This document shows, in pieces, positions 54,948 to 64,000 of a DNA stretch of 64,000 bases. The translations under genes and the position numbers were made by a program. The notes beneath the pieces were generated by a model. The model was not told the origin of the DNA and did no database searches. It saw only the letters and a list, made by a program, of their open reading frames with translations. Numbering within the stretch: the first letter of the stretch is position 1; every line of letters starts with the position of its first letter. The stretch is from Lunularia cruciata (Eukaryota; Streptophyta; Marchantiopsida; Lunulariales; Lunulariaceae), in assembly GCA_948567375.1 (NCBI GenBank), contig OX419759.1, positions 23,413,493-23,477,492 on the forward strand. The letters run 5' to 3'.

Positions 54948-56060
54948 GTGGGTAAGGAAGAGTCTATCCTACTCATAAAGAAGTTTCATGAAGGTTTAGT
55001 ATGTGGAGGACACTTTGCAGGAAAGGTGATTGCTTTCAAGATTCTAGATGCAGGTTACCATTGGAGAGGGATTTTCAAGGATTATCTTGATTATTGCAAA
55101 ACTTGTCATGTTTGTCAAGCTTTTGCTAGAAAGTCTACATCCACTCCACCACTTAGATCAATTCCATTGCTAGGACCTTTTGAGAAGTGTGGAATTGATT
55201 TTGTAGGTCCTCTCAATAGAACCTCAAGGAACAATTGGTACATTGTGGTAGTTACTAATTACCTTACCAAGTGGGTTGAGGCTAGACCATTGAGGGACAA
55301 GAATGAAGATGAAGTGGGTAGATTTCTTTATGAACGCATTATCACTAGGTTTGGATGCCCTTTGGAGTTGGTTTCTGATAGAGGAGGAGAGTTTACAGGA
55401 AGCATTACTACAGCCATGCTACGACATTTCTCTATCACACATAGAGTAACTACATCCTATAAGCCAAATTCCAATGGCTTGTTAGAGAGAACCAATCAGA
55501 CCTTGTGCATGATGTTGGCCAAAGATGCAGAAATGGAGGGGGCTAAACATCATTGGGACAAGAGGATTCATGCAGTTTTGTGGGAGTATAGGACAACCAT
55601 GAAGACTTCCACCGGATATTCTCCATTTCAATTGGTGTATGGTATTGAGTCTACCTTACCTATTCACTTTGATCTTCCTACCTTCCAAAGCATTCATACA
55701 AGATTGAAGAAAGCACAAGGAGGTGATGCAGAAAAGTCAAGGAAGGATCAACTCATGGAGTTGGAAGAGGCAAGAGCAGTTGCTATGGTTCAAGTGGAGC
55801 AAGCCCAAAGGAAAAAAAAGGAGAGCTATGACAAGAGGCAAGGCAAGAAGAAGGTGGAGCCTTTCAAGGAAGGTGATTGGGTAATGTTGTTTGATTCCAT
55901 TCGATTCAAGAGAGTGCAAAAGAAGTTTTTGCCTAAGTACTTTGGACCTTTCATAGTGGAGAAGGTGTGGGGAAATTACACCTATGATCTCAAGGAGTTG
56001 GGAGGAAGACAATTTGATAGGATTAACCATGATAAGTTGAAGATGTACCATAGAAGGTAG
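54948..56060 (+). CDS. inner gypsy integrase
   Basis: 370 codons, same phase. The zinc domain reads HEGLVCGGHFAGK..YCKTCHVC. The core has CGIDFVGPL (Asp near residue 83), LVSDRGGEF (Asp near 143) and NGLLERTNQ (Glu near 179), giving the D,D-35-E spacing of an intact active site. The C-terminal part shows KEGDWVMLFDSIRFKRVQKKFLPKYFGPF..VWGNYTYDL and ends soon after with MYHRR. There is no chromodomain. Confidence 0.94.
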   Translation: MGKEESILLIKKFHEGLVCGGHFAGKVIAFKILDAGYHWRGIFKDYLDYCKTCHVCQAFARKSTSTPPLRSIPLLGPFEKCGIDFVGPLNRTSRNNWYIVVVTNYLTKWVEARPLRDKNEDEVGRFLYERIITRFGCPLELVSDRGGEFTGSITTAMLRHFSITHRVTTSYKPNSNGLLERTNQTLCMMLAKDAEMEGAKHHWDKRIHAVLWEYRTTMKTSTGYSPFQLVYGIESTLPIHFDLPTFQSIHTRLKKAQGGDAEKSRKDQLMELEEARAVAMVQVEQAQRKKKESYDKRQGKKKVEPFKEGDWVMLFDSIRFKRVQKKFLPKYFGPFIVEKVWGNYTYDLKELGGRQFDRINHDKLKMYHRR

Positions 56061-56095
56061 AGAGACCTTCACTTTGAGGACAAAGTGAAAACTTA

Positions 56096-56108
56096 GTCCG
56101 GGGGTAAA
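56096..56108 (+). promoter_or_regulatory. polypurine tract of inner gypsy
   Basis: TCCGGGGGTAAA directly precedes TGTAACACC of the 3' LTR. Confidence 0.7.
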
Positions 56109-56802
56109 TGTAACACCCATTTGTGCATGTGTGTGGTATTGTGATATTTAGCTTGGTATTAAAAGTACTTAAGAGATATTATTTATATAAGAGATAAAGG
56201 ATGGTTCTATATTAGTCATGGTTAGCTAAAGTTAGTCATAGCTAAGATAGAGGGGACCTTACTTTAGAAGAAGTAGAAAAGATGAGCACCATTATTTTGG
56301 ATTTTAGTGTGTTGACTTGGTATTATTCCTAGGTGTTTGGCTTTAAGGAAAGAGTTGAGAACTCTTGGGCCCCCAAGCCTTTTTTGTTTTGGATTCTTCT
56401 TTAGTCCAAGGATAGCCCATGTGAAGGAATCCTTGACTTAGTGGTTGAGTCAAGATACGACCACATGCTTAGGGGAATATGCCCATGTGAATGGATATTC
56501 CTTTCTACTTTTTGACTTTACTTGACTTTTAGTCTAGTAACTTGAGTTACTATGGTAATTAGTAACTTTGGTACGTAACTATTTCACAAGTATATAAACA
56601 AGGGGTGAGGAGGTACTCATCATCCTTTCATTTGCAACTATCTCTCTCTCATTGAGTTCTCTAGTGAGCAATGTCTTGAGTCTTGGAGTGTTAGCCTTGG
56701 AGGAGTATGATGGAGTTGGGGTTCCTTGCCTTCTTAGTCCATGGTGCGCTACCATAATAGCCATCAGAGGTTCATCTTGAGTGAGAGACAGGCCGGCTCA
56801 CA
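56109..56802 (+). repeat. 3' LTR of inner gypsy
   Basis: 694 bases, TGTAACACCC..GGCTCACA; followed by GCCC at 56803-56806. Confidence 0.95.
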
Positions 56803-56813
56803 GCCCACCAAAT

Positions 56814-57152
56814 CTAGCGACGAGATAGATCCTTTTGCGTCTCGAGGTAGACTAGAGGTTTGTGGTCTGTCTCTACTACAAATGCCTTCTCGCCCAAGTA
56901 GTGCTTCCAATGCTTGGTTGCTAGAACGATGGTCAACTCTTCTCGTTCTATGGTGTGGTAGTTGCGCTTTGCCGGTAACAAATTTTGAGAGAAATATGCA
57001 ATTGGATGCCATCCGTCATGCCACTCTTGTTGTAGGACTGCTCCTATTGCTACACCTGATGCATCTGTAGCCAACTTGATTGGACGTTTTGGGTCATACC
57101 ACTTCAAGATGGGTGCATGTAGCAAGGCGGCCTTCAATTCTTGAAAGGCCAA
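56814..57152 (-). pseudogene. outer gypsy RNase H, 5' part
   Basis: A 112-codon frame with AFQELKAALLHAPIL, LATDASGVAIGAVLQQ, WHPIAYFSQNL, EREELTIVLATKHWKHYLG and VVETDHKPLVYL, all canonical gypsy RNase H blocks. It is cut by the inner element shortly after DLSRR and resumes at 48965. Confidence 0.93.
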
Positions 57153-57302
57153 CTCTTGTGCAGTTCACCATGTCCACTTCTTCTCCTTGCCAAGTAGTGC
57201 CGTTAAAGGCTGTGCAACCTTGGAGAAGTCCTTGACAAATCTACGATAGAATCCCGTCAACCCCAAGAAGCTCTTAAGTTGAGTCTGATCTTCTGGGGCA
57301 CT

Positions 57303-58070
57303 CTATTTTTGAATGACCTCTATTTTATAAATCAATACTTGAATGCCCTCTGCACTTACTCTATGCCCCAAGTAGTCTACTTCAGACTTGCCAAACTCAC
57401 ACTTTGAGATTTTGGCGTACAATTGATTCTGTCTTAGAATCTGGAGGACCTCTCGTAGATGTTGCTTGTGTTCTGTCATCGTGCTACTGTATACTAAGAT
57501 ATCATCCAAGAAGATGATAACAAACTTATCCAAGTATGGACAAAATATGTCATTCATTAGACTCATGAAAGTAGCAGGTGCATTGGTGAGGCCAAAAGGC
57601 ATCACAAGATACTCAAAGTGGCCATACTTGGTTCGAAAGGCAGTTTTGTACACATCCTCCTCTGCAATTTGGATTTGATTGTAACCGCTCTGCAAGTCCA
57701 ATTTGGTGAAGTATCTCCCTCCATGGAGTTGATCAAACAGGTCATCCATGCAAGGTAAGGGGTATTTGTTCTTCACTATTTGTTGATTGAGACCCCGATA
57801 GTCAATGCACATGCGCATTATACCATCCTTCTTCTTCATAAACAAGATAGGGGCCCCGAATGGTGATACGTTAGGTTGGATGAACCCTTTTTGCAGCATC
57901 TCCTCAATTTGAGTCTTACACTCCTCCAACTCATGAGGTGATAGGCGATATGGGGCCTTACAAGGAGGCATCTTCCCCGCAAGTGTCTCAATTTTGTGAT
58001 CTACTCGCCGCTTTGGTGGTAATCCTGAGGGTAGATCATCGGGAAAGACATCTTGAAACTCATCCACCAC
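57303..58070 (-). pseudogene. outer gypsy reverse transcriptase
   Basis: A 255-codon frame with [61 protein letters not shown] and the catalytic FLDDILVYS. It is in the same phase as the RNase H block but separated from it by a stop near 57303. The catalytic aspartates are kept. Confidence 0.94.
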
Positions 58071-58171
58071 ATCCTTCAGTTTCTTAGGAATTTGTCCATC
58101 GAGTTGTGCACTCTAGACTTCTCTTATTAGACCCATAAAACATCTATCGGTCTTACAGATAGTTGCCATCC

Positions 58172-58669
58172 CTACGATATATAGAGGCAGTTTCTGCCCG
58201 TGTGATTTTCTTTAACCCCAATGATTGACCATTGGTGGGTTCTCACTACTTTCTTCCTCCAATCCACCATAGGGTTGTATTGCTCTATCCATGGCATGCC
58301 TAAAACTGCATCATAACGAGCTAACTGTATCACTCGCCACTCAATTGCTTCCTGATATTCTCCTATAGAGAAGGTTACCTGTCTAGGTAATGATTCAATC
58401 CTCTCAGTTTGCCCATTTGGTAACTCTACTTCTTCACTTCCATCTCTCTCTAGATCCATTCCCAATCTTATTGCAACAGAGCGAGACAAGAAATTCTCTA
58501 TTGCTCCCAGATCTATTAATACTCTCACATGATTACCTTCTAGCATTCCATTCATGACATTTAATTGTGAGGTTGCCTTTTGGGATCTTTGTGCATTATT
58601 TTTCTTCCTTCCCTCGCTTCTTTGCTTCCTTATTGAGCCACTAAGGCCACGAGGTACCTTTATTGGCAA
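58172..58669 (-). pseudogene. outer gypsy protease
   Basis: A 165-codon frame in a different phase from RT. The aspartic protease motif reads VLIDLGAIENFLS; the family has D-S/T-G, so the second residue has changed to Leu and activity is doubtful. DAVLGMPWIEQYNPMVDWR downstream is the conserved LGMDWL-type region. Confidence 0.85.
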
Positions 58670-59637
58670 TCTTCGTTTTCCAAAGTGATTTCCACCTCCT
58701 CTTCTTCAATGTGCCTCTCCATGTTGTTCAAAGATTGCTTGAACGAAGGCCAAGGGCCTCTAGGGAAACAAGTGCGACAATTGGTAGATATGTGCCCAAT
58801 ACGGACACAATTGTAACAACTTCTCCTTGAGTCCCTTCTCCTCGTGGGACTCCATCTCTTTGTTCTTCTACTTGTCCCCGCTCCCCTTGAAGCGGTCGTG
58901 CTCCTTGATCCCGGAATCGAAGGTTGCCCAATTCCATCGGTATTGGTCCACCCATGTGTGGCATTTCTGCCCAATAATGTTGAGGTGGAGCTACTCCTTC
59001 ACCTCCACCTAATGCTCATGCTATTCTCTGCGCACAAGCAATGGCTTCAAATACCGTGTGAGGATTTTGCACCATGATTTCTTGGCGAATCCGCTCTTTC
59101 AACCCTCGTTTGAAATTGTCGAGAGCCTCTGCTGGACTCATATCGGTAATGGCAACTTGTAGATCCAGAAATGCCTCCACATAGTTAGGTTCAAGCCATT
59201 TGCACAGAATCCACCAATTGGAAATTCTTCAACAATCCTTCTTGCATTGCTGTCCATGTGACCTCCCTTCTCTCTGCCAGCATGGATCATTCCCAAGCAT
59301 CATACCATGTGAGGGCTTTATCGGTCAAGTTCCCATATGCAAACACGCATGCAGCATGCTCTATGATCTCTGTTGAGAACAATCAAAAATATCAATTTAT
59401 TCTTGAGATCCAATTTTCCACTACTCCCATCATACGTTGCCCCTTGTAAGGCTTGATGTTGTAGGTCTTTTTCATCCGGAGTAGCAATGTGGCTTCATCA
59501 TTGATAGGGTTTGTAGGCACGAGTGCCTCTCCAAGTACTTTAGTCGCAGGTACTGAGTTTTGAGATGGCTTCTCTTCTTGCATGGCTTGATCGTTCCTGA
59601 GGATCTGCACTTGACTTTGTAATGTCTCCATAGTCAT
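58660..59637 (-). pseudogene. outer gypsy gag
   Basis: Two frames in the same phase (59637-59392 and 58974-58660) with stops between. The left one carries the zinc knuckle CYNCVRIGHISTNC in an Arg/Ser-rich tail. The right one begins with MTMETLQSQVQILRND and has the start of the capsid domain (KPYKGQRMMGVVENWI). The intervening 59391-58975 contains decayed capsid sequence. Confidence 0.82.
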
Positions 59638-60296
59638 CTTAATCTCTCAAAATTCATTCAACATGCCTTGCATTCCTTGCACCAACTCTTGCAATTACGG
59701 ATCCATGGTTCCTACAACACTCAACTGCTAATGTCTACTTCAATATAGAGTCAATATGATCACTCTGGAAGGCACACAAACTATCGGAACTACCATTGGG
59801 ACCTCCGGCGCTATCGCTCATTGATAATACTCCTCACCAAAATTCCTAACCACAAAATCTCTAAACATCACTTTTGGTCTCACTACATAACGGATTTCTA
59901 TTTGAGTATTGAAAGGGAGAGGATTTGGAACATTCATATCCATTACATCATAATAGAATGTAGATTGTCAAATCCCACTCTTTGTCATATATCACCACAA
60001 GTAGAATCACCGGGTTTGGTGAGTTCATCACTCTATCCATGAATTCTGCACCAAAGTGATAAACTAGCGACACCCTCATCTGCTCACGTTGGATGTACAT
60101 AACCTTGATGTGGAATGGATTTGAGAATGGAAAGTTAGGTGCGGGAAATTGTCCTCCCGGTGCATGCATCCCATCCGCTCTCTCAAGTCCTTCCTACATC
60201 TCGCAATTTCTCTATGTTCTCCACCTCAAATTACTCAATTTCAGTAGTTTGTGCTATTCCAAGGGGGATGATCCACTCTCTTGGACTAAAACACTC
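59638..60296 (-). other. 5' leader of outer gypsy
   Basis: About 660 bases between the primer site and gag with no convincing frame. Confidence 0.5.
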
Positions 60297-60308
60297 GCTC
60301 TGATACCA
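60297..60308 (-). promoter_or_regulatory. primer-binding site for initiator tRNA-Met
   Basis: TGGTATCAGAGC on the minus strand, one base after the 5' LTR, is the standard complement of the tRNA-iMet 3' end used by many plant retrotransposons. Confidence 0.92.
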
Positions 60309-60309
60309 T

Positions 60310-61052
60310 TGTAATACTCAGAGGACAAGAGAAGAGAGAAAATACAGATTGCACACTCAAACAATCGATGCTCCAAGGGAGCACCTTCTCTTTATTATAT
60401 AGACAAAGAGGATCTCCTCCAAGGAAGCTACACCATAGGATTAGGGACACATATAGGTGACATGTCAGCAAGCTCCACCCTTGGATTACTTACTTGAATG
60501 GGTGACATGTCTGGTCTAGGTCCTATCTGGTTGGTCAAACAAGCTTTGACCGGAGGGAATCTTTTAGGGAATCTTCTTGTAGGAATCTCAGAATCATGTG
60601 AGTAAGGTACCGTTGGAAAGCTCTTGACGAGAAAAAGCAAGGAGGGAGGGAACGCCAGCCTTTCCTTTGTTGGCAAGGGGGAAAATTGCACATTTTTTAG
60701 GCCTAATTCATCCGTTTAGGCCTCCAAAATTGCCTTCAAAGATTTCAGGCATATTTCTATTCCTACTCTATTAGTAGAAGTCCCCTTTTGGTGATACCTC
60801 TTTCTGATCTGTTTAGTCCATCATGTGTAACATCCTTCCAGATGTTACCAAACCAATTCTCACCTTTAAATCATATGTCTAGCTATTGGTTCTAAGGTTC
60901 TTAAGTCTATTTTGGTTTCTGCCCTATTAGTGGAAGTACTCTTTTGGTGATACTTCTATCTTATCTATTTTGACCATCATGTATAACATCATTCTAGATG
61001 TTACCAAACCAAATTTCACATCTAGATCATATGGCTAGCTCTTGGTATTACA
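60310..61052 (-). repeat. 5' LTR of outer gypsy
   Basis: 743 bases, TGTAATACC..TTACA read on the minus strand; followed on the right by CTTCC at 61053-61057. Confidence 0.94.
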
Positions 61053-61057
61053 CTTCC
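61053..61057. repeat. target-site duplication of outer gypsy, right (CTTCC)
   Basis: Identical to 46658-46662. Confidence 0.92.
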
Positions 61058-61359
61058 CAATGTATCCTCCCTGAATTTGACATAGCTAGAGTAACATTAA
61101 GCCTAGTGCAAATCATCAAAAACATGAGACTTCCCATTGCCTCTTCATAGGGGATATTGGACATCAAACTTTCTACACGACATTTGTTGGACAAAGAGAT
61201 GTGAAAGTTTGAAGTGAGGAGCTAAAGGAGTACTCATAGCCATGTTAAATCTTGCAATTAACTTTCTAGCATACTTCCCTTGAGTTAACTACAACTTCCC
61301 ATCCTCCAAGTTCCTTTGGATCTCCATCCCCAAAATCCTCCTTGTTGTACCAAGATCTT

Positions 61360-61839
61360 TCATTCTAAACTAGAACTGAAGAGAGCTTTGAGCTTATCTA
61401 TATCAAATTTATTCCTAACTGCAATAAGCATGTAATCCACATAGAGTACTAGAATAATGAAGCCAAAGACTTCATTACTCACCTTTTTCATGTATACACA
61501 AGGATCAAACATACTACATTTCAATCCTTGTGACCTCATAAAATTGTCCAACTGCTTGTTCCACTATCTAGGGGCTTGCTTCAATCCATACAAGGATTTT
61601 AGCAACCTGCAGACCATATCCCCTTGGCTTTTCTTCACAAAGCCCATAGGTTGTCTCATGAAGATTGCCATATCTAAATTGCCATAAAGGAAAACATTGA
61701 CAACATCCATTTGATCTAAGATAAGACCAGAGAAAGTCACAACTTCACACAATAAGTGAATAGTGGCATACTTAGCAACTAGAGAGTAGACCCCATTGTA
61801 ATCCACACCTTTTTCTTGTGTGAAGCCCTTGGTCACCAA
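61360..61839 (-). pseudogene. outermost copia reverse transcriptase
   Basis: Two frames. 61839-61564 has VTKGFTQEKGVDYNGVYS, LDQMDVVNVFLYGNL and CRLLKSLYGLKQAPR. 61551-61360 has MRSQGLKCSMFDPCVYM and LVLYVDYMLIA, where the catalytic YVDD has become YVDY, so RT would be inactive. 61359-61058 continues in decayed form up to the insertion site. Confidence 0.88.
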
Positions 61840-62099
61840 TATGGTCTTGTAGATATTCTTTTCTCCATGAATGGGGGTATCTTTTAGTCTCTAAACCCAC
61901 TTACTGTCGACCAATTGTTGATGTTTTGGGAGCTTCACTAACTCCCAAGTCTTATTGTCAATCAATAATTGCATCTCTCTTTGCATTGATGCATTCCACT
62001 CAAGCTTGTCCATTGAAGCTAGAGTTTCATTGTATGAAGAAGGTCTCCCTTCTTTCAAGATCAAAGTCATACCACCATCATCACCAAGAGAGATATCCT

Positions 62100-63367
62100 A
62101 TCTCCTAGTTGTGTTAAATCAGCCCATTTTCCAAATCATTTAGGAGCACAAATAGAGCATCTAAACACCCTCCTTGTTGATGCTATGCTTGATCTTCCTA
62201 TGCTGACAAGTGTTGAGGTTCACCAATCTTCTCATGCCCTTGTAATTCCTCGATTTGGGGAACTTGCTCCTCTATGGGAGCACTTCCTTGTGACTCATCA
62301 TGAAAACCATCATAATTTATTCTCCCCCTCAACAATATTTAGAGTAGATTTTTCCCTTGTTAGTATGAGAAGCCATAGCATTCTCCCCCTTGGTCAATGA
62401 TCTAGACTCATTGAATGAAACATCTCTACTCACAATCAATTTACAATGAGGGGATCCTACAACCAGTAATCCTTCACACCACTCTAGTAGCCAAGAAAAA
62501 AACATTCCTTAGAAGTAAGATCCAACTTAGATCTATTGTCCTTGGGTATGAGAGGATATGCATTACATGCAAAGACTACTAAAAGACAGTATCTTCAGGC
62601 CGTTGTGCCTCATCTCAAACAGTGTCATGTAATTAATCACCCTAGAAGGAGAAAAAATTACCAAATAAGTTACAATGTTGACAACTTCAGCCCAAAATTC
62701 ATGGGATAAACCTGATTGTATCAAGATACTCCTCATCTGCTCTAATGGTGTTTGATTGAGCTGCTAAACAACACCATTCTTTTGTGGAATATATACTATA
62801 GTAAGATGGTGAGTTATCTTTTCTTGTTGACAATACACCTCAAATTCTCCAAAAGTGTATTCCCTACCGTTATCTGATCACAAAAATCTCACTTTCTTAC
62901 CAATCTGAGTCTCAACTTGGGCTTTCCACTTCTTGAAAGTGACAAAAATCTCAAACTTCTATTATAGGAAATAAATCCATACAAACCTCAAATAATCATC
63001 AATGAAAGATAATTAGTACAACTTTCCAAAATGTGAGGGAGTAGGAGATGGGCCCCAAACATCACTATCTATATAATCAAGATTCTCTCTAGAACTATGA
63101 GTTCCAATGCCAAAAGCAGTCCGGTGTTGCTTCCCTAGTACACAATGCACACATAATTCTACTACTAGACCATAGTGTGGAAATAAAGCCTTTCTTGCAA
63201 AGAATAGATATGCTCTTCCTTCTAATGTGACCTAGCCTTGAATGCCACAAGTAGCCAATCATATCATGAGATCTAGTAGCATGAGCTTCTCGGCAAACAG
63301 TGTTTCCCTCTAGCACATATAGATTCTTGTGCCTATTTCCCTTCAAGATGACCTTTCTCCTAGACAT
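62100..63367 (-). pseudogene. outermost copia integrase
   Basis: The right end (63367-63095) has GNTVCREAHATRS..LWHSRLGHIRRKSI..MCALC, the pre-integrase zinc region. Further left, decayed copia integrase core phrases can be followed in all three frames with many stops. No catalytic set can be confirmed. Confidence 0.7.
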
Positions 63368-63397
63368 GACTTGAAGTACACCATCAACTACTTCACA

Positions 63398-63655
63398 TCA
63401 ATGACCATTTGTAGCTAACACACTAAGAGATATCAAATTCTTCCTCATTTCATGGATATGCCTCACATTAGTAAATTTGCACAAAAGACCATAAAACATT
63501 TGAATCTTAATAGATCCAATGCTTACAATTTGACAAGGGTGATCATTCCACATCAAAACTGAACCATTTGATATCAAGTAAGAACAAAAGAACTCTCTTT
63601 TGTAACACATATGGTATGAACAAGCACAATCTAGAATCCATTCATCTCTCCTTTG
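63398..63655 (-). pseudogene. outermost copia protease
   Basis: Minus strand near 63650-63620 reads WILDCACSYHM where the family has D-S-G at the active site; the Asp remains but the next two residues differ. It is followed by a 70-codon frame with QIVSIGSIKIQMF and VRHIHEMRKNLISLSVL, typical copia sequence between protease and integrase. Confidence 0.8.
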
Positions 63656-63779
63656 TTGAAATGAAGTGCAAAGGGCGTACCGTTGGCATCATAAAGCATA
63701 GTCATCATCAAGCAGGTCATCCTCTTCTTTTTTCCTTGTTGTCTTTTGCCACATTTTCTAAAGAAGGCTCAATTGCTTT

Positions 63780-64000
63780 GCCATGACAATCTCTCTTGAG
63801 GTAGCCAACTTTTCCACACTTCCAACAGAGCAAGGTCTGTTGCTCTTGGGATCTTCTCCTAGACCAACATCTAGGCTTAGATCATTGCTCCCTACCATCT
63901 GTCCACTTCTCAATCCTTTCACAATTCACATTCAACGCTATTCCTGAAGGAGTCAAGGTATGAGAAGGTAACATCATCTTTTGTTGAAGATCATTTGTTT
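63780..64000 (-). pseudogene. outermost copia gag, zinc knuckle, cut by window edge
   Basis: LLCWKCGKVGYLKRDCHGK on the minus strand (about 63836-63780) is a CCHC knuckle in which the His position reads Tyr. The rest of gag continues past the right end of the window. Confidence 0.7.

Larger units (their letters stand above)
48972..56802 (+). mobile_element. inner Ty3/gypsy element, nearly intact
   Basis: A 7831-base element with LTRs of 692 and 694 bases that differ at about 12 positions plus 2 single-base indels. It lies on the plus strand inside the RNase H of the outer gypsy. It has a primer site, an extra upstream ORF, one long gag-pol frame (51231-56060) with only two in-frame TGA stops, and a polypurine tract. 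No chromodomain follows integrase, which sets it apart from the host element. The primer site and extra ORF point toward the Tat/Athila side of plant gypsy elements, but placement needs a tree. Solo LTRs of the family stand at 9186-9840 and 3329-3978. Confidence 0.96.
46663..61052 (-). mobile_element. outer Ty3/gypsy chromovirus, split by the inner gypsy element
   Basis: LTRs 46663-47411 and 60310-61052 (749 and 743 bases) begin TGTAATAC and end TTACA. They are flanked by the perfect 5-base duplication CTTCC. The minus-strand order is gag, protease, RT, RNase H, integrase, chromodomain. Without the inserted element it is about 6.55 kb. The LTRs differ at roughly 40 positions (5-6%). Stops and frameshifts are present in gag, protease, integrase and before the chromodomain, so it is not autonomous. 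Confidence 0.95.
45922..64000 (-). mobile_element. outermost Ty1/copia element, split by a gypsy insertion, 5' end outside window
   Basis: Minus-strand copia domains appear in order from the right edge: gag zinc knuckle (about 63840-63780), protease (63650-63400), integrase (63370-62100) and RT (61840-61360). Then, after a 14.4-kb insertion, the end of RT and RNase H follow (46657-46100). The sequence across the two sides of the insertion joins into one copia phrase (..HWEAMKWILRYLKG..), interrupted exactly at the CTTCC duplication. All frames are broken by stops, so this copy is dead. The 5' LTR is not in the window. Confidence 0.88.

Noticed and set aside
1-64000. CRISPR array, bacterial operon or prophage
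   Set aside because: No regularly spaced identical repeats, no ribosome-binding-site-spaced gene runs; introns and LTR elements show plant nuclear DNA.

Overview
This window reads as nuclear DNA of a seed plant with a large, repeat-filled genome. The evidence is a five-exon amino acid permease gene of the plant AAP type with GT..AG introns, plant-type Ty1/copia and Ty3/gypsy LTR retrotransposons, solo LTRs, a FAR1/Mutator-type remnant, and long AT-rich stretches without open frames. No bacterial operons, CRISPR arrays, rRNA or tRNA genes were seen. A gymnosperm is plausible from old, degraded repeats and large empty spacers, but that is a guess.

Layout. 1-345 holds a possible first exon of a plastid-targeted protein running off the left edge (minus strand). 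0.35-26 kb is AT-rich and mostly decayed. It contains three LTR relics (about 3329-3978, 9186-9840, 16343-17081), an intron-containing permease pseudogene (6790-7790), a FAR1/MULE-like pseudogene (11597-13060), two tandem duplications (9931-10482 and 24977-25600), a three-copy dispersed repeat, a TACAAG-rich array and a decayed coiled-coil reading frame.

26.3-44.6 kb is a less AT-rich, gene-like island. It holds the one intact host gene, an amino acid permease (minus strand, exons between 38455 and 40752, 506 codons plus stop). The gene is surrounded by same-strand, broken copies of an unrecognised gene built of repeated modules (an AILSAKExxLR block alternating with a GGLKDA block, with a presequence-like N-terminus). 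The permease promoter, first exon and upstream module gene are duplicated in tandem (40559-41852 and 42692-44214). The second exon-1 copy carries a one-base insertion and has no exons behind it. A complete copia element (30798-35850, TSD TAATA) sits inside the island, and a separate copia gag fragment without LTRs lies inside one module-gene copy.

44.6-64 kb is a three-level nest. A copia element on the minus strand (3' LTR edge at 45921, running off the right edge) is cut at the RT/RNase H junction by a minus-strand chromodomain gypsy element (46663-61052, TSD CTTCC). That element is cut inside its RNase H region by a plus-strand gypsy element (48972-56802, TSD GCCC). Paired LTRs differ by about 2% in the inner gypsy, 5-6% in the outer gypsy and 12% in the copia element at 30.8 kb, by eye counts. 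For the two gypsy elements this agrees with the order of nesting.

The host genes do not form a pathway. The permease probably imports amino acids across the plasma membrane. The rest of the window is mainly a record of duplication, transposition and decay.
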